Assembly (NCBI GenBank): GCA_964615585.1
Contig: CAZTNS010000009.1
Location: forward strand, 1-41,080
Length of the DNA: 41,080 nt
Source of the DNA: JAQIBY01 sp964615585
GTDB lineage: Bacteria > Bacteroidota > Bacteroidia > Bacteroidales > ML635J-15
Reading direction: 5' to 3'
Shown here: one piece after another, positions 26,001 to 34,163 of the stretch
Layout: each line of letters opens with the position of its first letter
Position numbering within the stretch: the stretch's first letter is position 1
Translations under genes and position numbers: made by a program
Notes under the pieces: generated by a model
What the model saw: the letters and a program-made list of their open reading frames with translations, nothing else
What the model was told of the DNA's origin: nothing
Database searches by the model: none

Positions 26001-26220
26001 CAAAAACCGCTTTAAAAATTATTTGCGCTTTACAACCATAGTTTGGGAAATGCTTGTTATTATTGGTGCAGGAACCTGGGGTGGGGTGGAAATTGACAAA
26101 GGCAGGGATGCTGATTTTCCTTTGTTTACAGTGATATTATCACTTCTCTCGGTTTTTATTGCCACTTACCTGGTTATTAAACAGGTTACAAATTATTCAG
26201 AAGATGATGACGAAACATAA
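25981..26220 (+). CDS. atpZ: AtpZ/AtpI-type ATP synthase assembly protein
   Basis: The 79-residue membrane protein has two helices (about 17-35 and 47-66). It matches the AtpZ pattern: basic N-terminus, 'WEMLVIIGAGTWGGVEIDK' with the conserved glycines and Asp, a short loop 'ADFPLFTV', then 'ILSLLSVFIATYLVIKQV'. AtpZ/AtpI proteins help assemble the c-ring or act as cation channels next to the synthase. The ATG lies inside the bactofilin gene. Its own end overlaps the following 4-TM gene, showing tight coupling. Confidence 0.85.
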   Translation: MTKQKNNKNRFKNYLRFTTIVWEMLVIIGAGTWGGVEIDKGRDADFPLFTVILSLLSVFIATYLVIKQVTNYSEDDDET

Positions 26221-26593
26221 ACATATAATGCTGTTCTGGTTGAAAATGTGTGTCCTGGCAATCGTTGTGTTGTCCGGGCAATACCTGTCTAAAACACTCA
26301 TTTTATCGGAATCATTGGACAAACATGATTTCTTTAGTCACGGCATCGTGTTTCTGTTAACGGGGCTTGGATATTCTGTTTTTTTGTTGATTAAAAATAA
26401 ATATCCTTCATATTCAGGATTAATTTTTGGTGCCATTAGTTTTGTTAAGAGCATACTCCTAATAATTTTAATTTTACCGTTTTTGTCAGATAAAACCACC
26501 AGTGACCTTGTTTTTGTTGTACAATTTCTTTTGATTTACGCAATGTATTTATTTTTTGAAATTTTTATGCTTTTGAAATTTTTGAAATCATAA
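26204..26593 (+). CDS. Four-helix membrane protein between atpZ and atpB
   Basis: From the tandem ATGs at 26204/26207 the product is about 129 residues with four predicted helices (about 10-30, 45-63, 70-92, 101-125) and almost no soluble part. It has no motif I can name. Its position between AtpZ and AtpB equals that of AtpI/AtpR-like and DUF6168-like proteins in other Bacteroidota, so an ATP synthase assembly role is inferred from place only. The start overlaps the atpZ end by 17 bases. An in-frame start at 26228 would avoid the overlap, and one at 26159 would add an unlikely N-terminus. Confidence 0.7.
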   Translation: MMTKHKHIMLFWLKMCVLAIVVLSGQYLSKTLILSESLDKHDFFSHGIVFLLTGLGYSVFLLIKNKYPSYSGLIFGAISFVKSILLIILILPFLSDKTTSDLVFVVQFLLIYAMYLFFEIFMLLKFLKS

Positions 26594-26656
26594 AAATTAT
26601 ATTTATTTTTCGGCAGAAAATTAACAGTTTTATACCTGAATATCTGATTCGAGATA

Positions 26657-27754
26657 ATGAATGTGAAAAGAGTGAAAATATGGTTGATGGTTGTTGTTGC
26701 ACTGTTGTTTTGCAATTCAATCTTTGCCACAGACCATCACAACGAGGAAGATAGAACAGAAGAAAGTTTTGATGTCGTATCTTTTATCTTCGGACACATT
26801 AAAGATTCACATTCCTGGCACCTTTGGGATTATACAGATGATGAGGGAAATAAACATGATGTAAGCATTAACCTGCCGGTTATTTTATTGCATGATGGTC
26901 AAATGACTGCTTTTTCTTCATCAGAATTTGAACATGGCCACGCTGTGGTATCTAAAAACGGATATCATTATTTCCTTTACAATGGTACGGTATATTTGAC
27001 AAATGCTCAAGGCGATATTAACAAGCAGGAAACCAGCCAGGGTGAAATGGAGGTGACAAATGAAACACCATTGGATTTTTCAATAACAAAAACAGCAGCA
27101 GCTGTGATTCTTTCATCCATTATTATGTTGTTCATGTTTATTTCTGTAGCGAGAGCATACAAAAAACACCCGGGAAAACCCATAGGTTTTCAGGCGTTTA
27201 TGGAACCGCTTATTATGTTTGTCACTGAAGACATGGCAAGGCCAAACATCAAAGAAAAACCTGAAAAATACATGCCTTATATATTGACGGTTTTCTTTTT
27301 CATTCTGATCAACAATATTTTGGGTATTGTCCCATTTTTCCCCGGCGGCACCAATGTTACCGGAAATATTTCTGTCACCATGACATTGGCTGTATTTACC
27401 ATGTTAATTACCAATATCAATGGCAGTAAGGATTACTGGAAACATATTTTTGCTACCCCTGGGGTGCCCGTATTTTTGATCCCAATTATGTTGCCATTAG
27501 AGCTTATTGGTATAGTTACAAAACCCTTTGCCCTTATGATACGTTTATTTGCAAACATTACCGCAGGCCATATTATTATCCTGAGCCTGATATCAATCAT
27601 ATTTATATTTAAATCTGTTTCTATGAGTTTTATATCTGTTCCTTTTGTCCTGTTTATGGATGTTCTGGAACTTTTAGTAGCGTTTATTCAGGCTTATATA
27701 TTTACATTGTTATCAGCCCTTTTTATTGGCTTGGCAACTGAACGAAGTCACTAA
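26657..27754 (+). CDS. atpB: ATP synthase Fo subunit a, with N-terminal periplasmic domain
   Basis: The 365-residue subunit is much longer than the usual 240-270. It has a signal peptide (cleaved about residue 25, FATDHH) and a roughly 115-residue periplasmic region rich in His, Asp and aromatic residues (about 26-142). The normal a-subunit membrane domain follows from about 145. The essential half-channel Arg is Arg296 in LMIRLFANITAGH, next to the typical LPLELIG segment (279-285). Subunit a forms the proton path against the c-ring. The extended N-terminus is common in Bacteroidota and its function is not established. Confidence 0.95.
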   Translation: MNVKRVKIWLMVVVALLFCNSIFATDHHNEEDRTEESFDVVSFIFGHIKDSHSWHLWDYTDDEGNKHDVSINLPVILLHDGQMTAFSSSEFEHGHAVVSKNGYHYFLYNGTVYLTNAQGDINKQETSQGEMEVTNETPLDFSITKTAAAVILSSIIMLFMFISVARAYKKHPGKPIGFQAFMEPLIMFVTEDMARPNIKEKPEKYMPYILTVFFFILINNILGIVPFFPGGTNVTGNISVTMTLAVFTMLITNINGSKDYWKHIFATPGVPVFLIPIMLPLELIGIVTKPFALMIRLFANITAGHIIILSLISIIFIFKSVSMSFISVPFVLFMDVLELLVAFIQAYIFTLLSALFIGLATERSH

Positions 27755-27758
27755 ATAA

Positions 27759-27803
27759 AAAAAGAATAATTTTAATTGTTAAATAATTTTAAAAAGAATA
27801 ATT
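27759..27803 (+). repeat. 13-base direct repeat in the atpE leader
   Basis: AAAAAGAATAATT occurs at 27759-27771 and again at 27791-27803, directly before the atpE ATG, with AT-rich sequence between. The second copy sits where a ribosome-binding region would be. It may be a duplicated A-rich translation enhancer or chance in AT-rich DNA. Confidence 0.4.
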
Positions 27804-28010
27804 ATGGAAGGTTTAATAGCTTTAAGTGCAGGAGTTGTTGTGGTAGGTGCCGCTTACGGTATTTCAAAAATTGGAAAACACGCAATGGAAGCCATCTCAC
27901 GACAACCGGAAATTGTGAATAAAATTCAAACTGCAATGATCATTGTTGCAGCATTGGTTGAAGGTGTGTCTTTGTTTGCTGTCGTTGTCATTTTGCTCAT
28001 TTCCCAATAA
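27804..28010 (+). CDS. atpE: ATP synthase Fo subunit c
   Basis: The 68-residue hairpin protein has helix one (VVVVGAAYGISKIGKHAM), the polar loop SRQPE (32-36), which contacts gamma and epsilon, and helix two with the ion-carrying carboxylate Glu53 (ALVEGVSLF). Gly follows the Glu and helix one has no Gln, so the sodium-binding motif is absent and the ring should carry protons. Many copies per complex are required. An A-rich leader and a downstream hairpin may help raise its expression. Confidence 0.96.
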   Translation: MEGLIALSAGVVVVGAAYGISKIGKHAMEAISRQPEIVNKIQTAMIIVAALVEGVSLFAVVVILLISQ

Positions 28011-28035
28011 AATATGTGGGATGTTATATGTGAAT

Positions 28036-28070
28036 GTTTTCCGCAGAAGATCCTGCGGAAAACAATTTTT
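28036..28070 (+). terminator. Terminator-like hairpin between atpE and atpF
   Basis: GTTTTCCGCAG and CTGCGGAAAAC form a perfect 11-base stem with a six-base loop (28036-28063), followed by AATTTTT and more AT-rich sequence. It lies 26 bases after the atpE stop and 25 before the atpF ATG. It has the form of an intrinsic terminator but is inside an operon, so partial termination or 3'-end stabilisation of the atpE mRNA is likely. Confidence 0.7.
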
Positions 28071-28087
28071 AATTAAATTTTTCAGCT

Positions 28088-28582
28088 ATGGAACTTATTA
28101 ATCCTGGTGTTGGTCTGATATTTTGGACAGGTTTGGTCTTCCTTATCCTGCTTCTCATTTTGTCAAAGTTTGCCTGGAAACCCATTATCAATACAATCAA
28201 AAAACGCAATGAGTCTATCCAGAAAGCACTTGATGATGCCGATGAGGCACGGCAGGAACTGGCAGGGCTTGACGAAAAACAAAAGGCTATGGTTGAAGCC
28301 TCACGCAAAGAAAAGCACAGCATCCTTGAAGAGGCAAAATCAATGCGTGAACAAATGCTTTCTGATACTGAAAAAGAGACACAGAAAATGGTGGAAAACA
28401 TGAAATCAGAAGCAAAGGACGCCATCGAAAAACAAAAAAATGAAGCCATGCGGGAAATTAAAAATATGGTGTCGGAGCTGAGTGTTGATATTGCAGAAAA
28501 GATACTGAAACAAGAATTGGAAAACAAAGAAAAACACAATAAGTTGGTTGATAAACTGCTTGATGATGTAAAACTGAATTAG
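28088..28582 (+). CDS. atpF: ATP synthase Fo subunit b
   Basis: The 164-residue protein has one N-terminal helix (GVGLIFWTGLVFLILLLILSKFAW). A long charged coiled coil (KRNESIQKALDDADEARQEL to the end) forms the peripheral stalk and ends in the delta-binding region (ELSVDIAEKILKQELENKEKHNKLVDKLL). There is one b gene only, so the stalk is presumably a homodimer. It is separated from atpE by the hairpin at 28036 and from atpH by an unusually large gap of 123 bases. Confidence 0.95.
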   Translation: MELINPGVGLIFWTGLVFLILLLILSKFAWKPIINTIKKRNESIQKALDDADEARQELAGLDEKQKAMVEASRKEKHSILEEAKSMREQMLSDTEKETQKMVENMKSEAKDAIEKQKNEAMREIKNMVSELSVDIAEKILKQELENKEKHNKLVDKLLDDVKLN

Positions 28583-28651
28583 TGGTAAAAATGAGCCATA
28601 AGGATGAATATTCAAACCCACAGAACAGGAATGTATTTCTTTTAAATCCCA

Positions 28652-28670
28652 TCCCGATCGGTCATCGGGA
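28652..28670. repeat. Hairpin of the CCGAT/ATCGG family in the atpF-atpH gap
   Basis: TCCCGAT and ATCGGGA form a perfect 7-base stem around the loop CGGTC. The core matches the palindrome at 24073. There is no T-run, so it is not a clear terminator. It falls inside a 29-codon open frame (28591-28680), which I do not regard as a gene. Confidence 0.6.
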
Positions 28671-28705
28671 CAGGTACTGACCCTTGAAAATTAAAATTAA
28701 AGCAA

Positions 28706-29248
28706 ATGAATCAAAGCAAAATAGCGACAAGGTATGCAAAAGCAGCATTTGAAATTGCTCTGGAAAAAGACGGGCATGTCCGTTTACGCAATGATATTAA
28801 TACCTTAAGCAGCGTTTTGATTGAAAACCCCAACCTCTCAGAATACCTGAACAATACCGTTATCAGCAACGAAAACAAACGGCAAACAATAGGGGAATTA
28901 TTTTCAGATGTGTTCAGCCCATTAACCATGGATTTTATCCACCTTGTTATTAACAATGACAGAGAAAAACACATCCCGGCAATGTGCCGGCAGATAGAAA
29001 AATTGTATAAGCAGCATGAAAATATTTATAGCCTAAACCTGAGTACAGCCTTTGAGCTTGATGATAAGGTAAAAGGGAAGATCAGTAACGTGGTTAAAAA
29101 AGCGATGGATGCTACGAAAATTGAAATGGAGGAAAACATTGATGAAAGCATTATAGGCGGATTTATCCTCAGGACAGAAGAATTTATGTACGACGCCAGC
29201 CTGAAAAACCAGCTGGCAAAAATAAAACAACGTTTAACCGATAAATAG
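28706..29248 (+). CDS. atpH: ATP synthase F1 subunit delta
   Basis: The 180-residue protein has the delta/OSCP pattern: N-terminal six-helix domain starting SKIATRYAKAAFEIA, the NPNLSEYLNNTVISNENKRQTI segment, FIHLVINNDREKHIP, and the C-terminal IGGFILRTEEFMYDASLKNQLAKIKQRL. It joins the b stalk to the top of alpha3beta3. Spacing to atpA is 21 bases, as in a normal operon. Confidence 0.95.
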   Translation: MNQSKIATRYAKAAFEIALEKDGHVRLRNDINTLSSVLIENPNLSEYLNNTVISNENKRQTIGELFSDVFSPLTMDFIHLVINNDREKHIPAMCRQIEKLYKQHENIYSLNLSTAFELDDKVKGKISNVVKKAMDATKIEMEENIDESIIGGFILRTEEFMYDASLKNQLAKIKQRLTDK

Positions 29249-29269
29249 TAAATTAAATACAACAAAGAT

Positions 29270-30853
29270 ATGGCAGACATTAATCCGGCAGAAGTTTCCA
29301 AGATACTGAAAAAGCAACTTAGTGGTATTGATACAGCCATTGAGCTTGAAGAAACTGGAACTGTCCTAGAAGTTGGCGATGGTATTGCACGTATTTACGG
29401 TCTCAGCAAAGTACAGGCCAACGAGCTGATCGAATTTGAAAATGGCATTAAAGGGATTGTCCTGAACATTGAAGAAGACAACATTGGTGCTGTTTTACTT
29501 GGTAAATCCGAAGGCATTAGGGAAGGCGATGCTGTAAAGCGCACAAAACGGATATCTTCGATTAAAGTTAATGAAAACATGATGGGCAGGGTTGTCAATA
29601 CCCTTGGTGAGCCCATAGACGGCAAAGGCCCCATCAAAGGGGAAAGCATTGATTTGCCACTGGAACGCAAAGCACCCGAAGTGATTTACAGGCAACCCGT
29701 AAATGAACCATTACAGACTGGTATTAAGGCCATTGATTCAATGATTCCTATCGGGAGAGGCCAGCGCGAACTTATCATCGGCGACAGACAAACAGGAAAA
29801 ACATCAATTTCCATTGATACCATCATCAACCAGCGGGAAAATTATGAAAAGGGAGAACCCGTTTATTGCATTTACGTGGCCATAGGCCAAAAAGGTTCTA
29901 CTGTTGCCGGTATTGCTGCTACCCTGGAAAAATTCGGTGCCATGGATTATACCTGTATTGTGTCGGCTACAGCCTCTGATCCGGCAGCATTGCAGTTTTA
30001 TGCCCCTTACGCCGGCGCCGCTATTGGTGAATATTATAGGGATACAGGACGCTCTGCACTCATTATTTATGATGACCTTTCCAAACAAGCCGTTTCGTAT
30101 CGCGAAGTGTCTCTGTTGTTGAGAAGGCCCCCGGGACGTGAAGCCTATCCGGGAGATGTGTTTTACCTCCACTCACGCCTCCTCGAAAGGGCTGCCAAAA
30201 TCATTGAAGCCGATGAGGTGGCTCAAAAAATGAACGACGTCCCTGAACCACTGCAAGGGAAAGTAAAAGGAGGCGGATCGCTTACCGCTTTACCAATTAT
30301 CGAAACACAGGCAGGTGACGTATCTGCTTATATTCCCACCAACGTGATTTCCATCACAGACGGACAGATATTTCTTGATTCTGACCTGTTTAATTCAGGT
30401 GTACGTCCTGCCATTAATGTGGGAATCTCTGTATCACGCGTAGGAGGAAATGCCCAGGTGAAATCCATGAAAAAAATTGCCGCTCCGCTTAAAACAGCCC
30501 AGGCACAGTTCCGTGAATTGGAAGCTTTTGCCAAATTTGGTTCTGATCTCGATAAATCTACACTGGCTACCATTGATGCAGGACAGAAAAATGTACAGAT
30601 GCTCATTCAGAAAGAACATAACCCAATGAAACTGTCCGATCAGATCGCCATTATTTTCTGCGGCGTAAATAAATTGTTCAAAAACATCCCTGAAGACAAG
30701 GTTTCCGATTTTGAAACAGATTACATTGAATACGTTAACAGCAAGCATAAAGATGCGCTGAAAGAATTGTCCGAAGGAAACATTACAGATGAAATAAAAG
30801 AAAAACTTACAGCAGCAGCCAAAGAGGTGTCTGCAAAATTTGAATATGAATAA
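29270..30853 (+). CDS. atpA: ATP synthase F1 subunit alpha
   Basis: The 527-residue protein has the N-terminal beta-barrel (ETGTVLEVGDGIARIYGLSKV), P-loop GDRQTGKT (171-178), IYVAIGQKGSTVA, YDDLSKQAVSYREVSLLLRRPPGREAYPGDVFYLHSRLLER and the Arg finger region VGISVSRVGGNAQ. Length and motifs are those of a catalytically normal non-catalytic alpha subunit. It is followed closely by atpG. Confidence 0.98.
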   Translation: MADINPAEVSKILKKQLSGIDTAIELEETGTVLEVGDGIARIYGLSKVQANELIEFENGIKGIVLNIEEDNIGAVLLGKSEGIREGDAVKRTKRISSIKVNENMMGRVVNTLGEPIDGKGPIKGESIDLPLERKAPEVIYRQPVNEPLQTGIKAIDSMIPIGRGQRELIIGDRQTGKTSISIDTIINQRENYEKGEPVYCIYVAIGQKGSTVAGIAATLEKFGAMDYTCIVSATASDPAALQFYAPYAGAAIGEYYRDTGRSALIIYDDLSKQAVSYREVSLLLRRPPGREAYPGDVFYLHSRLLERAAKIIEADEVAQKMNDVPEPLQGKVKGGGSLTALPIIETQAGDVSAYIPTNVISITDGQIFLDSDLFNSGVRPAINVGISVSRVGGNAQVKSMKKIAAPLKTAQAQFRELEAFAKFGSDLDKSTLATIDAGQKNVQMLIQKEHNPMKLSDQIAIIFCGVNKLFKNIPEDKVSDFETDYIEYVNSKHKDALKELSEGNITDEIKEKLTAAAKEVSAKFEYE

Positions 30854-30861
30854 CATTGCTT

Positions 30862-31728
30862 ATGGCCAATTTAAAGGACATACGAACCCGCATAAAATCA
30901 GTGAAATCTACACGGCAGATTACCAGTGCCATGAAAATGGTGTCTGCTGCCAAATTGCGGAAAGCTCAGAATCGCATTGAGCAACTCAGGCCATACGCTG
31001 AAAAACTGCAGCAAATATTATCTCACGTCAGCAAAAGCATGTCTGATGATAAAGATTTTATCTACGTCAAAGAAAGGGAAGTTAAAAAAGTGCTGATGGT
31101 GATAATCACTTCCAACAAAGGCTTGTGCGGAAGTTTTAATTCAAATGTGGTAAAAAAATCCCTGGCTTTTATCAGTGAACACTATTCGGATGCGGAAGTT
31201 GAGGTAATTACCATCGGAAAGAAAGCCAACGACATGATGAAAAAGCAGCAATATAAAATCGTACAGTCAGAAACCGACATCTTTGATAAGCTCAACTTTA
31301 ATGAGGTAACTGAATTTGCTGACCAATTTATGGCATGGTTTGCTGACGGAACTTACGATAAAATTTTTACCGTTTATAACAGCTTCATCAATACCGTTAC
31401 CCAGGAGGTAAAAACCGAACAATACCTGCCCATGGTTTTAGAATCCGGTGAAGATGATGAAGAAACCTACGATTATATCTTTGAACCGGATAAGGATACC
31501 ATTACCAAAGAACTTATACCCAAATCATTAAGAACACAATTATTTAAGGATATTCTGGATTCCTTTGCTGCAGAACACGGCGCCCGGATGACAGCCATGC
31601 ACCAAGCTACCGACAATGCTACTGAGTTGCTGGATGAAATTACATTGCAATACAACAAAGCACGACAAGCAACCATTACCAATGAGTTGCTTGAAATCAC
31701 CAGCGGTGCTGATGCTTTGAAAGGATAA
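30862..31728 (+). CDS. atpG: ATP synthase F1 subunit gamma
   Basis: Starting at the ATG at 30862 gives 288 residues beginning MANLKDIRTRIKSVKSTRQITSAMKMVSAAKLRKAQ, the invariant N-terminal helix. The in-frame TTG at 30856 adds only two residues. The central domain has the signature TSNKGLCGSFNSNV. The C-terminal helix ends LDEITLQYNKARQATITNELLEITSGADAL. It is the rotating shaft. It is the last gene of the first atp block; no terminator follows, but a new promoter region does. Confidence 0.97.
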   Translation: MANLKDIRTRIKSVKSTRQITSAMKMVSAAKLRKAQNRIEQLRPYAEKLQQILSHVSKSMSDDKDFIYVKEREVKKVLMVIITSNKGLCGSFNSNVVKKSLAFISEHYSDAEVEVITIGKKANDMMKKQQYKIVQSETDIFDKLNFNEVTEFADQFMAWFADGTYDKIFTVYNSFINTVTQEVKTEQYLPMVLESGEDDEETYDYIFEPDKDTITKELIPKSLRTQLFKDILDSFAAEHGARMTAMHQATDNATELLDEITLQYNKARQATITNELLEITSGADALKG

Positions 31729-31757
31729 TGTTCAATAGCATCAAAATAATTCAAAAC

Positions 31758-31802
31758 TTAACATTCATGTAACATTACATAATCTATTGTTTTTTATGTT
31801 TG
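31758..31802 (+). promoter_or_regulatory. PHO-box-like promoter for the phosphate transporter
   Basis: Two related heptamers, TTAACAT (31758-31764) and GTAACAT (31769-31775), are four bases apart, giving the 11-base period of PhoB-type boxes. They end exactly where the -33 TTTG would be and are followed after 19 bases by the -7 element TATGTTTG (31795-31802). The normal -33 element is absent, as expected for an activator-dependent promoter. Transcription would begin near 31809, with the ATG at 31826. Confidence 0.55.
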
Positions 31803-31825
31803 TTATTTACCAAAATTAAGAATAA

Positions 31826-34051
31826 ATGGATTTTTATTTGCTTGTTGTTATTGTATTGTTTGCTTTGGCAATCACTGATTTAATAGTGGGGGTAAGCAAT
31901 GATGCCGTTAATTTTCTCAATTCTGCCATAGGGGCAAAGGCAGCAAAATTGAACACCTTAATGATCTTAACTGCCATTGGAATTGTAATTGGTGCAGTAT
32001 TTTCAGGTGGCATGATGGAAATTGCACGAAAAGGCATTTTTCATCCCGAGTATTTTTATTTTAATGAAATCATGTTCATTTTCCTGGCTGTAATGCTTAC
32101 GGATATTATGCTGCTGGATACTTTTAACTCCCTGGGGCTGCCAACCTCAACAACCGTTTCTGTTGTATTTGAATTGCTCGGGGCTGCTGTTGGAATGTCA
32201 ATCATTAAAATATATACCAATCCTGATGCTTTGGCTTTAGCTGAATACATCAATACATCCAAAGCTTTTGCCATTATTATGGGTATATTATTATCGGTAG
32301 TGGTGGCCTTTTCGGTAGGTGTACTTGTGCAATATTTGTCGCGCCTGTTGTTTTCTTTCAGGTATAACAATAGAATAAAATATTTTGGTTCCCTTTTTGG
32401 AGGGTTTGCCATCACTGCCATCACATTTTTCATGCTTATCAAAGGGGTGAAAAGTGCTTCTTTTATGACAGATGATGTCAAATTGTGGATCAGTAGCCAT
32501 ACACTGGTAATCCTTGTAGCCAGTTTTGCGTTTTGGACAATCATCATACAAATCCTCTATGCCTTGTTTAAAATCAATATATTACGCCTGGTGGTGCTGA
32601 TTGGCACAATGGCCCTGGCTATGGCTTTTGCCAGCAACGACCTGGTGAACTTTATCGGTGTACCGTTAGCCGGGTTTGATTCATACTTGAACTTTACAAA
32701 TTCAGGTGCTGAAGACCCGTCTGCGTTTTTGATGGAACGCTTGTCTCAGCCGGTAGAAGCAAAAACCTACATGCTGGTCATCGCCGGTATCATCATGGCT
32801 GCTACCTTGTGGTTGTCGAAAAAAGCCAGAAACGTGGTTAAAACCTCTGTTGACCTTTCAAGGCAGGGAGAGGGGGAAGAAAGATTTGGTGCCTCATTTC
32901 TTGCCAGAAGGCTTGTTGGCGGCAGCATTCGATTATCTAAAATTAACCATAAAATTTTGCCACAGAAGTGGCAAAGGACCATCAACAAACAATTTGAGCC
33001 AAATCCTGAAACGGATAAACTGCCTCCCGATAAGAAACCGGCATTTGATATGGTGCGTGCTGCTGTAAACCTTCTGGTTGCCAGTATTCTTATTGCAATT
33101 GGAACCTCATTTAAGCTACCATTGTCAACCACTTATGTTACTTTTATGGTGGCCATGGGAACATCCCTCTCAGATCGTGCATGGGGTAGAGAAAGTGCTG
33201 TGTACCGTATTACAGGAGTGTTGTCTGTCATTGCCGGTTGGTTTATTACCGCTTTTTCTGCTTTTACGTTGGCTTTTATTGTGGTGGTCATTCTTAATTA
33301 TGGTGGTTTTGTGGCAGTGATCATTATCTCAATACTGGCTGCATTTTTGATATACAAGACATTCAGAAAACAAAAAACCAAAGATTCGGAAGCGGCTAAA
33401 AAAGAAGCCATATACAAAGGAGAGCGTTCTTTTGTTGATTGTTGCAGGGATAATGTAAGCATTACCTTAGGTGATATGCTTGATGCTTACAAAGAAAATA
33501 TGAAAGCACTAATGGTATATGACAGGAAAGCGCTGAAGAAAAACATGAAGAGAATTAAAAAAATTAACTGTGAAAGCAAAATCCTGAAAGATGAACTGTA
33601 TAAAACCATACAAAAACTGGAAGAAGAAGAAGTAGGTGTAAGTGTATATTATGTCCAGGTGCTTGATTATCTCAGGGAAGCGTCACACAGCTTATCTTAT
33701 ATCGGAGAGCCATCACTTATCCATGTTGAAAACAAACACAAAGAATTATCAAAAGCCCAGATTAAAGATTTAGAAAAACTTATACAGACATACCGGCCAA
33801 TTCATGAGGCAGCGCGTGAAATGATCATGAAAGGGAGTTTTGATGCTGTTGATCATGTGAAAGATCAATTGGATTATTTATCCGATGTCATAGAAATAAT
33901 TAAAAAAGACCAGCTTAAACGCATTAAAAAGAAAGAAGACAGTACCAAAGCCAGTGTATTGTTTATAAACCTCCTGCAGGAAAACAAATTGCTTGCTCTC
34001 AGTGTTGTCAATTTGCTCAAATCATACCGTGATTTCCGGGAATCACAATAA
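31826..34051 (+). CDS. PiT-family inorganic phosphate transporter with C-terminal PhoU/DUF47-like domain
   Basis: The 741-residue protein belongs to the PHO4/PiT family. Two inverted halves carry the signature as SNDAVNF (24-30) and SNDLVNF (270-276) with the companions TSTTVSVVFELLGAAVG and STTYVTFMVAMGTSLSD. About ten membrane helices extend to about residue 525. The last 200 residues (about 535-741) are helical and charged and resemble DUF47/PhoU-type regulators that accompany Pit proteins; here the domain is fused. It imports phosphate with protons or sodium; which ion is not visible. It lies between the two atp blocks, with its own candidate PHO-type promoter. Confidence 0.92.
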   Translation: MDFYLLVVIVLFALAITDLIVGVSNDAVNFLNSAIGAKAAKLNTLMILTAIGIVIGAVFSGGMMEIARKGIFHPEYFYFNEIMFIFLAVMLTDIMLLDTFNSLGLPTSTTVSVVFELLGAAVGMSIIKIYTNPDALALAEYINTSKAFAIIMGILLSVVVAFSVGVLVQYLSRLLFSFRYNNRIKYFGSLFGGFAITAITFFMLIKGVKSASFMTDDVKLWISSHTLVILVASFAFWTIIIQILYALFKINILRLVVLIGTMALAMAFASNDLVNFIGVPLAGFDSYLNFTNSGAEDPSAFLMERLSQPVEAKTYMLVIAGIIMAATLWLSKKARNVVKTSVDLSRQGEGEERFGASFLARRLVGGSIRLSKINHKILPQKWQRTINKQFEPNPETDKLPPDKKPAFDMVRAAVNLLVASILIAIGTSFKLPLSTTYVTFMVAMGTSLSDRAWGRESAVYRITGVLSVIAGWFITAFSAFTLAFIVVVILNYGGFVAVIIISILAAFLIYKTFRKQKTKDSEAAKKEAIYKGERSFVDCCRDNVSITLGDMLDAYKENMKALMVYDRKALKKNMKRIKKINCESKILKDELYKTIQKLEEEEVGVSVYYVQVLDYLREASHSLSYIGEPSLIHVENKHKELSKAQIKDLEKLIQTYRPIHEAAREMIMKGSFDAVDHVKDQLDYLSDVIEIIKKDQLKRIKKKEDSTKASVLFINLLQENKLLALSVVNLLKSYRDFRESQ

Positions 34052-34163
34052 ATATGTAATTGTGAACATGTTATTTATCCAGAGAGACAAATTTGTCATG
34101 TTGATTGCGTTATTTTTTTGTATCTTTAGGCGCTTGAAGACTTAAGTTGAATTGTAATGTTGT

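Noticed and set aside
28591..28680. 29-codon open frame between atpF and atpH
   Set aside because: Its second half is the translation of the repeat hairpin. It has no recognisable domain and an operon-gap position, so a chance frame is more likely.
29804..30856. Minus-strand open frames opposite atpA
   Set aside because: Shadows of a conserved gene; the composition follows the codon structure of atpA.
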